Assembly (NCBI RefSeq): GCF_900112865.1
Contig: NZ_FONH01000002.1
Coordinates: 1 to 64,000, forward strand
Source: Dyella marensis
Lineage (GTDB): Bacteria > Pseudomonadota > Gammaproteobacteria > Xanthomonadales > Rhodanobacteraceae
Length of the DNA: 64,000 nt
Direction of reading: 5' to 3'
Shown here: piece after piece, positions 8,796-17,670 of the stretch
Layout of the letters: each line of letters begins with the position of its first letter
How positions within the stretch are numbered: position 1 is the first letter of the stretch
Made by a program: the position numbers and the translations under genes
The notes under the pieces: generated by a model
What the model was told of the DNA's origin: nothing
Databases searched by the model: none
What the model saw: the letters and a program-made list of their open reading frames with translations, nothing else

Positions 8796-10388
8796 ATGCC
8801 CGCTGCTTCCCTGCTGCCGCGCCGCCTCGGCCTTGGCCTCGTCATCGCCCTGGCCTGCCATGCAGCCATCGCTGCGGATTCGCCACCGCTGGCCGAAGTC
8901 GCCACCGGCCGCCTCTCCGGCCTGCACGACGCCACGACCGGGTTGAACGAATTCAAGGGCATCCCCTACGCCGCAGCGCCCGTCGGGCCGCTGCGCTGGA
9001 AGCCACCGCAGCCGGCGGTGGCGTGGAAGGAGTTGCGCAAGGCCGAGCGCTTCGGGCCGCGCTGCATGCAGCGCCCGATCTTCAGCGACATGGTGTTCCG
9101 TTCCGACGGCATGAGCGAGGACTGCCTGTATCTCAATGTCTGGACGCCGGCGCACGGTGCGGGCAAGAAGCTGCCGGTGCTGGTGTATTTCTACGGCGGC
9201 GGCTTTGTCGGCGGCGACGGTTCGGAACCGCGCTACGACGGCGCCGGCCTGGCGCAGCGCGGGATCGTGACGGTCACGGTCAACTACCGGCTGGATGTAT
9301 TCGGCTTCCTGGCCTCGCCCGACCTGGCGGCGGAATCGCCGCAGCACGCGGCGGGCAACTACGGCCTGCTCGACCAGCATGCGGCGCTCGAATGGGTCCG
9401 GCAGAACATCGCCGCGTTCGGCGGCGATCCGGACCGGGTGACCATCGGCGGCGAGTCGGCCGGTTCGATGTCGGTGTCCGCACTGATGGCGTCACCGCTG
9501 TCGAAACACCTGATGCGCGGCGCCATTGGCGAAAGCGGCTCCGTGCTGGGCAATCTCGAACCGCGCCCGCGGGAGCAGACGCTGCAGGAAGGCGCAGCGT
9601 TTGCACAGCGCGCAGGCGCGAAGTCGCTGGAACAATTGCGCGCCATGAGCGCCCAGGCGCTGCTCGACACCGCCGGCCAGAAGGACGTGCCAGAGTTCGG
9701 CCCCACCATCGACGGCTACTTCTTCCCGCGCTCGCCGACCGCCATCTACGCAGCCGGCGAACAGGCCCATATCCCGGTGCTGCTCGGCGCGAACTCGCAG
9801 GAAGGCAGCTACGTCAACCTGCTCGACAAGCAGGCGCCGACGCCGGACAACTATCGCGCGGCGGTGCAGAAGCAGTTCGGCGAGCATGCCGCGGCGATCC
9901 TCAAGCTGTATCCGGGCACGAGCGAGGCCGGGATCAAGGCGAACGGCACCGCATTGGCCGGCGACCATTTCATCGCCTACGCCACCTGGGAGTGGATGCG
10001 CCTGCAGCGCCAGACCGGCAAGGCGCCGGTGTACTACTACTTCTTCGACCAGCCACGCCCGGCCAAGGACGACGGCAGCGCCGGACCCGATGCCGGCGCG
10101 GTGCACAGCGGGGAAATCGAGTACGCACTCGGCAACCTGGCGGGTAACCGTGTCTATGCGTGGACGCCGACGGACCGCAAGGTTTCGGACGTGATGCAGG
10201 GCTACTGGGCGCAGTTCATCAAGACCGGCGATCCGAATGGCGCGGGCTTGCCGCGCTGGCCCGCCGTGGCGGACAAGGACGGCGGGCTGCTGCGCCAGGA
10301 CATCGGCGCGAACACGCGGACGCGGATCGATCGCGATGCGGCCCGCTACGAGTTGCTTCGCCGCGCGCTGGCCGGCCAGCATCTCTAA
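8796..10388 (+). CDS. Secreted type-B carboxylesterase
   Basis: 530 residues with a Sec signal peptide (MPAASLLPRRLGLGLVIALACHAAIAA cut after Ala-Ala; the positively charged start and hydrophobic core are clear). It belongs to the carboxylesterase/lipase type-B family: the oxyanion-hole region reads YFYGGGFVGGDG, the EDCLYLNVW motif is intact, and the nucleophile is Ser221 in GGESAGSMSV. Length is normal for the bacterial family. It hydrolyses carboxylic esters in the periplasm or outside; the natural substrate is unknown. TAGGAG supports the start. An S41 peptidase gene follows 24 bases later and is probably co-transcribed. Confidence 0.93.
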   Translation: MPAASLLPRRLGLGLVIALACHAAIAADSPPLAEVATGRLSGLHDATTGLNEFKGIPYAAAPVGPLRWKPPQPAVAWKELRKAERFGPRCMQRPIFSDMVFRSDGMSEDCLYLNVWTPAHGAGKKLPVLVYFYGGGFVGGDGSEPRYDGAGLAQRGIVTVTVNYRLDVFGFLASPDLAAESPQHAAGNYGLLDQHAALEWVRQNIAAFGGDPDRVTIGGESAGSMSVSALMASPLSKHLMRGAIGESGSVLGNLEPRPREQTLQEGAAFAQRAGAKSLEQLRAMSAQALLDTAGQKDVPEFGPTIDGYFFPRSPTAIYAAGEQAHIPVLLGANSQEGSYVNLLDKQAPTPDNYRAAVQKQFGEHAAAILKLYPGTSEAGIKANGTALAGDHFIAYATWEWMRLQRQTGKAPVYYYFFDQPRPAKDDGSAGPDAGAVHSGEIEYALGNLAGNRVYAWTPTDRKVSDVMQGYWAQFIKTGDPNGAGLPRWPAVADKDGGLLRQDIGANTRTRIDRDAARYELLRRALAGQHL

Positions 10389-10412
10389 GCCGGTGCAGCC
10401 AGGGGATCATCG

Positions 10413-11933
10413 ATGTCGGCATGCTTGCGCGGGATTTTCCTGGCGCTGATCTGTTTCGTGATCTCAACCGGTGGCGCCAGCGCCGAAACACCCGGCGCGC
10501 CACCGGGCACCGCGCTTACGCCAGCCCAGGCCAGGCAAGACCTGGAACTGAGCCTGTCCGCGCTCGAAGCGGCCTTGCCGAACATCTACTGGCACCAGTC
10601 GCCGGCCGATTGGGAGCGTGCCAAGGCCACGGCACGCTCGAGCCTCGACCAGGTCACCGACAGCGAGGGGCTCTGGCGCATCCTGATGCCTTTGCTGGCC
10701 CGGATCGGCGAAGGCCACCTGAGCCTGGAGCGCAGCGAGGCGATGAAGCGGCGCGAACGCGAGACCGGCCTGCTGCTGCCTCTTGCCGTGCACTGGACCG
10801 AGCGCGGCGCCTACGTCATCGGCGGCTATGGCGACGCGAGCGATATCCCGCAAGGCGCCGCCATCGTGTCCATCGATGGCAAGGACACGCAAGCGTTGGC
10901 GGATGAGCTGATGTTCGCCGCCACCCACGACGGCAGCATCCGCACCGGCATCCTGCGCGAGGCCTCGGGCAACGGCTACGGCGAACTGCTCTACCGGATG
11001 ACCGGGTCGCGGACGAACTTCCATCTCGTCCTGCGTACGCGGAACGGCAACCTGCTTGTGCGCGACCTGGCGGGCGTAGCGCCTGCCCTGCGCAAGGAGC
11101 GCCAGGCCCCCGCGACCTCGCCGGTGGCGACGCTGGCATGGCTGGACGCCACCACCGCCTATCTCGATGTGCCGACTTTCAGCAACAAGCGCTACCGCGC
11201 GGCCGGCGCGGACTTCGCGCAGACCATCCAGCAGCTGTTCGACGAGCTCGACCGGCGCGGCGCCAGCAACCTGATCCTCGACCTGCGCGAGAACGGCGGC
11301 GGCTCCGAGCCCAACGAGAGCATCCTGTTCTCGCACCTGGTCGAGCAGCCTTTGCACAAGTACGCGGCGGTGGAAGCGCGCGGCCGCCGCATCGCGGTCA
11401 AGGACAGCAGCGGCACGCCGTTCGACGTCGAAGTCTTCGACGACGACGAAATGAAGCAGCAGCGGCGCCTGCCGAATGGACGGCTGACCCGACGCAATCT
11501 CCCGCCGGAAGGACTGATGACGCGCTGGCATCGCGCTGCGCCGGTCTATCGCGGCCGGCTTGTCGTCCTGGCCGGCGGCAATACGTTCTCCGGTGCGGCG
11601 GAGCTGGCATCGATGCTGTTTCACGTCCGCCGCGCCGTCTTCGTCGGCGAGGAAGTCGGCGGCACCCACGAAGGCAACACCAGCGGCTATCGCTGGCCGC
11701 TGACCTTGCCGAACAGCGGCATGAGCCTGCATATCCCGCTGCTGCAATTCCGTTTCAACTGGCCCGGCCTGCCGCGCGACCGCGGCGTCCGCCCGGATTG
11801 CGCCGCGCCGCCGGACGTCATGGAACTGGGCCAGCGCAAGGATGCGGCATGGCGCACCGCCAGGGACTTGCTGCGGGAACACTGGACCTCGCCTGTGCAG
11901 GTCGTTTGCCCGGTGGAAACCATCGCGCCTTGA
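10413..11933 (+). CDS. S41-family (tail-specific protease-like) peptidase
   Basis: 506 residues with an N-terminal signal peptide (hydrophobic core GIFLALICFVISTGGASA). The C-terminal half is the S41 fold: LDLRENGGGSEPNES, and candidate nucleophile Ser393 in GNTFSGAAELA. The helical N-terminal region with the RIGEGHLSLE motif is typical of the secreted S41 subset in Xanthomonadales and Bacteroidetes. AGGGGATC precedes the start. It sits 24 bases behind the carboxylesterase gene and ends just before a very strong hairpin at 11941-11986. Confidence 0.88.
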   Translation: MSACLRGIFLALICFVISTGGASAETPGAPPGTALTPAQARQDLELSLSALEAALPNIYWHQSPADWERAKATARSSLDQVTDSEGLWRILMPLLARIGEGHLSLERSEAMKRRERETGLLLPLAVHWTERGAYVIGGYGDASDIPQGAAIVSIDGKDTQALADELMFAATHDGSIRTGILREASGNGYGELLYRMTGSRTNFHLVLRTRNGNLLVRDLAGVAPALRKERQAPATSPVATLAWLDATTAYLDVPTFSNKRYRAAGADFAQTIQQLFDELDRRGASNLILDLRENGGGSEPNESILFSHLVEQPLHKYAAVEARGRRIAVKDSSGTPFDVEVFDDDEMKQQRRLPNGRLTRRNLPPEGLMTRWHRAAPVYRGRLVVLAGGNTFSGAAELASMLFHVRRAVFVGEEVGGTHEGNTSGYRWPLTLPNSGMSLHIPLLQFRFNWPGLPRDRGVRPDCAAPPDVMELGQRKDAAWRTARDLLREHWTSPVQVVCPVETIAP

Positions 11934-11940
11934 GACCATC

Positions 11941-11986
11941 GCCGTGGACGGCAGGAGCGACCAGGGGTGCTCCTGCCGTCCACGGC
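11941..11986. terminator. Perfect 18-bp hairpin between convergent genes
   Basis: Arms 11941-11958 (GCCGTGGACGGCAGGAGC) and 11969-11986 are exact reverse complements with a 10-base loop. It sits between the stop of the S41 gene (11933) and the stop of the convergent beta-helix gene (11992). There is no U-tract on either side, so it is a bidirectional transcript-end or RNA-protecting structure rather than a classic intrinsic terminator. Confidence 0.65.
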
Positions 11987-11991
11987 GCGCC

Positions 11992-13146
11992 TCAGTCGGC
12001 GTAGTCCTCCGCATGGCTCACATCGTCGGTCGGCCACCAGTAGCGACCATTGTCCGACGGCGCAAACGACGTGTTGCCGTCGCCGAGGCGCACCTGATAG
12101 ATGTTGTTGCGCCAGATCGAACCCTGCGCCATGCCACCCCACAGGCCGCCGTAGACAGGTCCCCACAGCTCCTTCAGTTCCGCCGAGAACACATTGCCGG
12201 TCACGGTCAGGTTGGTGGCGTTGTTCTTTACGCCGAAGCTGAGCGCATAGCCGTAGCCCGACACGTAGTTGTTGGTGAAGCTGATGCGGTCGTAGACGCC
12301 GTCGCCCTGCAAGGCCAATGCATTGGTGTTGCCCAGCGAAGCGATGGTGTTGTGGTCGATGATCATCGGGCCGCCGTCGCCTTCGCTCTGCGGGCCGATA
12401 CCGTCGTGGTGATAGACGTTGTGCGAAGTGTCCGCGGCGTCGTGGATGTAGTTGTTGGTCCACACCGAGGGACGGTCCGGGAAGCCGGTGGTCATCTCCA
12501 GGCCCGCATTGCCCCAGATGTCGTTGTGGTCCATGGTCGCCACCGCCTCGTCCATGGTGGTGACCAGCTGCCACGACTGCTTGAACGGCGTGCCCGGCGT
12601 GGTGTGCGAGGACGACACCGTGCCGTCGTTGCCGGGCGGCATGGCGTAGGCGCTGGGCTTGAAGGTCGAATAGCGGAAAGTGACCTTGGTCGGCGCGTAG
12701 ATCTGCACCAGGTTGTCGTTGGGATCCTTGCCTTCGAACAGGCAGCCGACGAAGGTCAGGTCGTCGCCGTAGATCACCACCTTCAAGGCCAGGAAGCGGG
12801 TGAAGGAGATGATGCTGTGATCCGGATAGGTCACGATGATCGGCTTGCTCGCGCTCATGTTTGCAGCGTAGTCGGTCAGGTGGCCGGGATAGGCGCCCAG
12901 TCCGAGGCCGCCGGCGTTGGCGGGCGTGTTGACGTAGCCGGTGTTGGAGAAATCGGGCCAGTAGCCGGAGCCATCGTTGGGGCGCGCCGTCAGCGCGGTG
13001 GCGGCAGTGGCGTAGTGCAATAGCGGATCGGTGCCGGCGGGCGCCGATGTCTTGGCGTGGTCGGCAGCGAAGGAGACGCCCGGCGCCTGCGCGAATGCGA
13101 GGGCGACGAACAGCTGGGCGAAAAGCAGGGTGCGTGCCTGGTGCAT
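11992..13146 (-). CDS. Secreted right-handed parallel beta-helix protein
   Basis: 384 residues with a Sec signal (RTLLFAQLFVALAFAQAPGVSFA). The body is rich in short repeats with Asn ladders such as DHNDIWGNAG, WTNNYIHDA, DHNTIASLGN, FTNNYVSGYG and VTGNVFS, the hallmark of pectate-lyase-like right-handed beta-helices. No catalytic signature of pectate lyase or polygalacturonase is obvious to me, so a polysaccharide-active role is only likely. AAGGAAAAACC precedes the ATG. A candidate TetR operator lies about 240 bases upstream (13383-13403). Confidence 0.85.
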   Translation of the reverse strand: MHQARTLLFAQLFVALAFAQAPGVSFAADHAKTSAPAGTDPLLHYATAATALTARPNDGSGYWPDFSNTGYVNTPANAGGLGLGAYPGHLTDYAANMSASKPIIVTYPDHSIISFTRFLALKVVIYGDDLTFVGCLFEGKDPNDNLVQIYAPTKVTFRYSTFKPSAYAMPPGNDGTVSSSHTTPGTPFKQSWQLVTTMDEAVATMDHNDIWGNAGLEMTTGFPDRPSVWTNNYIHDAADTSHNVYHHDGIGPQSEGDGGPMIIDHNTIASLGNTNALALQGDGVYDRISFTNNYVSGYGYALSFGVKNNATNLTVTGNVFSAELKELWGPVYGGLWGGMAQGSIWRNNIYQVRLGDGNTSFAPSDNGRYWWPTDDVSHAEDYAD

Positions 13147-13382
13147 GGTTTTTCCTTGTGAACTTCAACGAGGGAACACGGCGTGGCGTGGGGCCAGCGC
13201 GTGGATGAAGACGACGACCATGAATGCACTACGGCCCGCGAAACCCCAGGCTTCGCGCAGCCCGACGCCAGGACGAGGCAGGCACGTTCCGTATGACATG
13301 CGCTCCCTTTCGCCTCGCGGCGGCGAGGCGATGCGCGTGATGTTCGAGTTCCCCTGCAAGCCCTGTGAAGACCAAGTCAAAA

Positions 13383-13403
13383 TGACTATACACATTGTAT
13401 ATG
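13383..13403. promoter_or_regulatory. Candidate TetR operator, near-copy of the site at 41934
   Basis: The 15-base core TATACACATTGTATA is a palindrome with one mismatch. With its flanks (TGAC before, TATG after) it matches 18 of 20 bases of the perfect palindrome upstream of the TetR gene at 41973. It sits 237-257 bases before the beta-helix gene, which may therefore belong to that regulator's regulon. No regulator gene lies next to it. Confidence 0.5.
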
Positions 13404-13527
13404 TCGGGCCGGACGGGCTTGCTGTCGACGTGATCACACATCGATGCGATACGGGACAACCGCTTGTTCGATGCAGGATTACGTCCGGGTGGTGGCAAGC
13501 ATCAGCTTCAGGGTCACGCTCCGCCCG

Positions 13528-13569
13528 GCCCCTCACCCCAAACCTCTCCCCGGAGGGGAGAGGGGGCAG
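13528..13569. repeat. Dispersed C/G-rich hairpin repeat, copy 1
   Basis: The segment reads CCCCTCACCCC, then a hairpin with arms CCTCTCCCC (13543-13551) and GGGGAGAGG (13555-13563), then GGGCAG. The same element occurs at 54814-54853. It is an intergenic repeat downstream of the minus-strand hydrolase gene that ends at 13604 and may help end its transcript. Confidence 0.75.
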
Positions 13570-13603
13570 CGTGTCGTGAGCATGCGGCCTGCGCTCGTGT
13601 AGC

Positions 13604-14371
13604 TCAGCTGCCCTTCGCCGCCTGCTCGATCAACGCCGCCACTTCCTTCGGGCGCGACTCGTACACCGAGTGGCTCGCCCCCTGGATCTCGATGGTGTGC
13701 GCATGTGCCCGCCGCGCATACATCCGCTCCAGGTCCGGATTGATGATGCGATCCGCGGTGGCCACGGCATACCAGCTGGGCTTGCTCTTCCACGCCGGCA
13801 CGCCGGCCGGCGTATTGAAGACGGAAGCCGCGGTCAGCTCCTGCGCATTCGCCTCGAAACGCGCCTGCGCCGGCGGCAGGTCGGCGGCGAAATCGGCCGG
13901 GTACTTGGCGGGGTCGAGATAGAGGAAGCCGTCGGCCGTCTTCTTGATATCGGTCGTCTTGCTGGTCTCGCTCGGATAGCGCTTGCCATTGGCGACTTCC
14001 GTCTCGCCCTGGTCCAGCGCATGCGCGGCGATATACACCAGGCCGGTGACCTTCGCGTCGTTACCGACGTCGGTAATCAGCGCACCGCCATAGCTGTGGC
14101 CGACCAGGATGGTGGGGCCGTCCTGCATGTCGACGATGCGCTTCACCGCGGTGACATCGTCCGCGAACGACGTCAGCGGATGCTCGGCGATCGACACGCG
14201 GTAGCCGTCCTTGACCAGGATGTCGTACACCGGCTTCCAGCCGTTGCCATTCACCCAGGCGCCGTGCACCAGCACGATATTGCGCGCGGGAGCGGCCATG
14301 GCGGGGGTGACGGCGGTGCCCAGCAGCAGCGCGATGGAAGTGGCCAGGCCTTGGGTGAATTTGCTGTTCAT
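13604..14371 (-). CDS. Secreted alpha/beta hydrolase
   Basis: 255 residues with a clear signal peptide (SIALLLGTAVTPAMA). The alpha/beta hydrolase fold is shown by VLVHGAWVNGNGW (oxyanion HG motif), nucleophile Ser93 in LVGHSYGG, and His near the C-terminus in GASHSVYESRP. This arrangement resembles the EstC/salicylate-esterase-like hydrolases; substrate unknown. GAGGATACC precedes the start. It is transcribed divergently from the LysR regulator at 14491, which probably controls it. Confidence 0.9.
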   Translation of the reverse strand: MNSKFTQGLATSIALLLGTAVTPAMAAPARNIVLVHGAWVNGNGWKPVYDILVKDGYRVSIAEHPLTSFADDVTAVKRIVDMQDGPTILVGHSYGGALITDVGNDAKVTGLVYIAAHALDQGETEVANGKRYPSETSKTTDIKKTADGFLYLDPAKYPADFAADLPPAQARFEANAQELTAASVFNTPAGVPAWKSKPSWYAVATADRIINPDLERMYARRAHAHTIEIQGASHSVYESRPKEVAALIEQAAKGS

Positions 14372-14490
14372 GGGGGTATCCTCGGGTTCGGTTCGACGGA
14401 AGTGGCTTGCACGAAGGATTTCGTGCCGGCGCCCCCAGGCGTAACGCCAGGATTGATGACGTTTTCCGCAGCGACTTATTGGGATTCCCG

Positions 14491-15339
14491 ATGCGCCCCC
14501 TGCCCTCCGAACTCCTGCGCAGCTTCGTCGCCGTGGCCCGCGCCGCCAGCTTCACCACGGCCGCCGAGCAGTTGTACCTGTCGCAGTCCACGGTCAGCCA
14601 GCACATCCGCCGGCTGGAAGAGCTGCTCGGCCAGCCGCTGTTCGAGCGCGATACGCGCAACGTGCGGCTCTCGCCGCATGGCGAAACGCTGCATCGCTAC
14701 GCCGTGCGGATCCTGCAGCTGATGGACGAGGCGGTGACCTCGGTCAGCGGCCCGCCGCTGAATGGCACGGTGCGGCTGGGGTTGCCGGAGGACTTCGCGT
14801 CCTCGCGCCTGGCCGCCGCGCTGGCCAGCTTCGTGGAGCGCAACCCGGAGGTGGAACTGGTCATCCGCACCGGCCTCAGTGGCGATCTGTTCCGCGAACT
14901 GGACGAGGACCGCCACGACCTGGTCTTCGCCAAGCGACTCGGCGGCAGCCGCCGCGGCCGGATCGTGCGCACCGAGCCGCTGTACTGGTGCGGCAGCGCG
15001 GTCACGCCGCCGCGCGGCGCGGACCTGGTCCTGCCACTGGCGGTGCATCCCGAGCCCAGCATCACCCGCACCCGCATCTTCGAAGCCCTGCAGGCCGCCG
15101 GCCGCCCTTACCGGGTGGCGGTGGTCAGCAGCAGCATCGCGGTGATCCACGCGGCCGTGCTGGCCGGCCTGGGCGTCGGCGCATTCACCAGCTACGCCAT
15201 GCCCGAAGGATTGATCCCGCTCGACGAAGGCCTGCCCGACCTGGGCACGCTGGAATACGTCATCGAGCGCAGGCCCGCGCCGTCGAAAGCGGCCGAAGCG
15301 CTGGAGCACGTGCTGGCCGAGGCCGCCAAGGCGCCCTGA
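14491..15339 (+). CDS. LysR-family transcriptional regulator
   Basis: 282 residues. The start at MRPLPSELLRSF places the winged helix-turn-helix (residues about 4-62, with AASFTTAAEQLYLSQSTVSQ) at the extreme N-terminus as in other LysR proteins; the longer in-frame start at 14407 would add an untypical tail. The rest is the periplasmic-binding-like effector domain. It faces away from the secreted alpha/beta hydrolase gene across a 119-base gap, the usual geometry for a LysR regulator and its target. It is convergent with the nitrate operon's last gene. Confidence 0.9.
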   Translation: MRPLPSELLRSFVAVARAASFTTAAEQLYLSQSTVSQHIRRLEELLGQPLFERDTRNVRLSPHGETLHRYAVRILQLMDEAVTSVSGPPLNGTVRLGLPEDFASSRLAAALASFVERNPEVELVIRTGLSGDLFRELDEDRHDLVFAKRLGGSRRGRIVRTEPLYWCGSAVTPPRGADLVLPLAVHPEPSITRTRIFEALQAAGRPYRVAVVSSSIAVIHAAVLAGLGVGAFTSYAMPEGLIPLDEGLPDLGTLEYVIERRPAPSKAAEALEHVLAEAAKAP

Positions 15340-15372
15340 GGAGGGTGCCCGGCCAGCGGCGGCTCATGCGGC

Positions 15373-16203
15373 TCAGCGCGAAAGGGCTGCGGCCAGCGCC
15401 GTGGCCAGGGGTTTCATATAGTAGTTGCCGGCCGGCACGGCGTGGACGCGCACGCCATGACGCGCCAGCGCGTCGACCACCAGCGGGCCGACCGCGGCGA
15501 CCACGGTGCGGGACAGCGCCTCCTGCAACGCGTCTTCGCCGGCATGCGCGGCAGCCAGCCGGAACAGCCGCTCCACCTGCTGCAGGCTGGTGAAGGCGAT
15601 CGCGTCCAGCTCGCCCTGGCGCATGCGCTCGAGCATCGTCAGCACGTCGGCATCGTCCGCCGCATCGGCGTAGCGATAAGGGGCTACCGGCAGGATCCGC
15701 GCGCCGGCCTCGGCAAGGAAGGCCATCAACGGCGCATTGGGTTCGCTGCCGTACAACTGCACGCCGACATGGCGATCATGCAGGTCCAATGCGGCCAGGC
15801 ACGCGATCATGCCCGGCGTCGTCGCCGGTTCCGCGACCAGGTCCGGGCGCAGGCCCAGCTCGCGCAGCACCCGCCCCGGCTTGGGTCCGCGCGCGACGAT
15901 GCGCACCTGCGCCAGCCGCTCGATAAAGCGCGCCTTCTGCTCGGGCGCGTGCCGGTCGAGCGCGCCGAGCAACCGGCGCAGGCCCTCGCCGGTGTACAGC
16001 AGCAGGTCGTCGCAGGCGCCGTCGTTGAACCGGTGCAGCCATTCGAGGACTGGGGCGGGATCCGCCGCGTCGCGGATATCCACCAGCGGACAGCGCAATA
16101 CCGTGGCGCCGCGGCGTTCGAGCAGCGTGGCAAAGACGTCGAGTTCGCGCGATTCGGGCACGGCGATGCGGCGGCCGGCCAGCGACGGTTCGGCTGCGGC
16201 CAT
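15373..16203 (-). CDS. Uroporphyrinogen-III synthase (HemD-like) of the nitrate operon
   Basis: 276 residues. It shows the HemD two-domain layout with RRIAVPESRELDVFATLLERRG at the start, LLYTGEGLRRLL, and FTSLQQVERLF in the second domain. HemD cyclises hydroxymethylbilane to uroporphyrinogen III, the precursor that CysG turns into siroheme for NirB. The C-terminus (MKPLATALA) resembles HemD-like proteins found in nitrate assimilation clusters. Its ATG shares one base with the cysG stop (TGATG at 16201-16205), so the two are translationally coupled. This may be a pathway-dedicated paralogue of the housekeeping enzyme, which is inference. Confidence 0.85.
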   Translation of the reverse strand: MAAAEPSLAGRRIAVPESRELDVFATLLERRGATVLRCPLVDIRDAADPAPVLEWLHRFNDGACDDLLLYTGEGLRRLLGALDRHAPEQKARFIERLAQVRIVARGPKPGRVLRELGLRPDLVAEPATTPGMIACLAALDLHDRHVGVQLYGSEPNAPLMAFLAEAGARILPVAPYRYADAADDADVLTMLERMRQGELDAIAFTSLQQVERLFRLAAAHAGEDALQEALSRTVVAAVGPLVVDALARHGVRVHAVPAGNYYMKPLATALAAALSR

Positions 16204-17639
16204 CAGGCCACCTCCATGCGGACAGGTTGCGGCTGGATGGCCCGCGCTTCCGCCACCAGCTCGCCGAACCAGGCCTGCGTATGCGCGAAGGCGGCCACTT
16301 CGCCGACGATCAGCAGCGCGGGCGTAGCCACGGCATGAGTCTTGGCGAGCATCGGCAGCTCGCGCAGCACACCGGCGATCACGCGTTGCCGCGGCGTGGT
16401 GCCGTGCTCGATCAAGGCCACCGGCGTATCCGGCGCGCGGCCCCGCGCCAGCAGGCGCGCCGTCAGCATGCCCAGCCGCTCCACGCCCATATAGACCGCA
16501 AGCGTCTGCCGCGGCTGCGCCAGCATGGCGTCGCTGAGCGTTTCCGCCGCGTCCTTGCCGTGCGCCGTGACCAGGCATACCGACTGCGCATGCTCGCGAT
16601 GGGTCAGCGGAATGCCGGCATAAGCCGCGCAGGCTACGGCGGCCGTGATGCCGGGCACGATCGCGCAATCGACGCCGTGGCCGCGCAGGAAAGCCAGCTC
16701 TTCTCCACCGCGGCCGAACACGAACGGATCGCCGCCCTTCAGGCGCACCACGCGGCGTCCGGCGCGCGCATGCGCGAGCATCAGTTCCTGGGTCTGCTCC
16801 TGCGGCACCTGGCGTCCGCCGCAGCGCTTGCCCACGTCGATGCGCTCGGCATCGCGCCGCGCCATGGCGAGGATCTCCTCGCCGATGAGCTGGTCGTGCA
16901 GGATCACGTCGGCCTGGCCGAGCGCGCGCAGGGCCGCCAGGGTCAGCAGGCCCGGATCGCCGGGACCGGCGCCGACCAGGGTGACGGAGCCTTTGGCGGG
17001 CGCGCTCGCGCCGACCTGCAGCGCATCGAGCAAGGCCTGCTCGGCCTCCGCCGCACGGGCGCGCCGCAGCAGCTTCAGCACCGGCCCGTCGTGCAGCCAA
17101 CCGTAGAAGCCGCGGCGCTCGGCCAGATCGGGAAAGCGCCGCGCGATACCGGCGCGATGGCGCTGCGCCAGGGCGACCAGCGGTCCGATCGCATGATCCA
17201 GCACGCGCTCCAGCGCTTCGCGCACGCGGCTCGCCAGTGCGGGCGCGGCGCCTGCGGTGGAGATGGCGATGGTCAGCGGCGCACGGTCAATGATGGCCGG
17301 CACGTGGAAGCGCGACAGCACGGCGTCGTCGACGACGTTGGCCAGGATGCGCCGCTCCCTCGCATCGGCGGCGATGCGCGCATTGACCGCACGCTCGCCG
17401 GTGGCGGTGATGACCAGCCATACGCCATCGAGCCAGGCCGGCGCGTACTCGCCCTGCAGCCATTCGATCTCGCCGCTCGCTGCGCACCGCGCCAGCTCCG
17501 CATCGATATGCGGCGCACCGACGCGCACCTGCGCCCCGGCGTCGCGCAAGGCCGCCACCTTGCGCCTGGCGACACTGCCGCCGCCCACCACCAGCACGGG
17601 CAAGCCCTTCAGATCGGCAAACAGCGGATACAGCTTCAT
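16203..17639 (-). CDS. cysG: Siroheme synthase CysG
   Basis: 478 residues, full length. The N-terminal part (about 1-205) is the NAD-binding precorrin-2 dehydrogenase/ferrochelatase, with LPVLVVGGGSVARRKVAALR and the YGWLHDGPV region. The C-terminal part (about 215-478) is uroporphyrinogen-III C-methyltransferase: VGAGPGDPGLLTLAALRAL, RLKGGDPFVFGRGGEE, and VAVYMGVERL. Together they convert uroporphyrinogen III to siroheme, the cofactor of the NirB nitrite reductase encoded upstream in the same operon. It begins 31 bases after the nitrate reductase gene stops and overlaps the HemD-like gene by one base. Confidence 0.97.
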   Translation of the reverse strand: MKLYPLFADLKGLPVLVVGGGSVARRKVAALRDAGAQVRVGAPHIDAELARCAASGEIEWLQGEYAPAWLDGVWLVITATGERAVNARIAADARERRILANVVDDAVLSRFHVPAIIDRAPLTIAISTAGAAPALASRVREALERVLDHAIGPLVALAQRHRAGIARRFPDLAERRGFYGWLHDGPVLKLLRRARAAEAEQALLDALQVGASAPAKGSVTLVGAGPGDPGLLTLAALRALGQADVILHDQLIGEEILAMARRDAERIDVGKRCGGRQVPQEQTQELMLAHARAGRRVVRLKGGDPFVFGRGGEELAFLRGHGVDCAIVPGITAAVACAAYAGIPLTHREHAQSVCLVTAHGKDAAETLSDAMLAQPRQTLAVYMGVERLGMLTARLLARGRAPDTPVALIEHGTTPRQRVIAGVLRELPMLAKTHAVATPALLIVGEVAAFAHTQAWFGELVAEARAIQPQPVRMEVA

Positions 17640-17670
17640 GGTCTTGCCCTCCAGCCGCGTCCCTGCCGTT

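Larger units (their letters stand above)
13147..13603. other. Intergenic region with operator-like palindrome, hairpin and dispersed repeat
   Basis: This 457-base gap holds no convincing gene. It contains a 9-bp-arm hairpin at 13310-13331 (TCGCCTCGC / GCGAGGCGA), a TATACA-type palindrome at 13387-13401 matching the site in front of the TetR gene at 41973, and a copy of a C/G-rich dispersed hairpin at 13528-13569 beyond the 3' end of the minus-strand hydrolase gene. Confidence 0.6.

Noticed and set aside
13165-13536. A 123-codon minus-strand frame in the 13.1-13.6 kb gap
   Set aside because: It covers the palindrome, hairpin and dispersed repeat, has no ribosome site and no sensible protein character.
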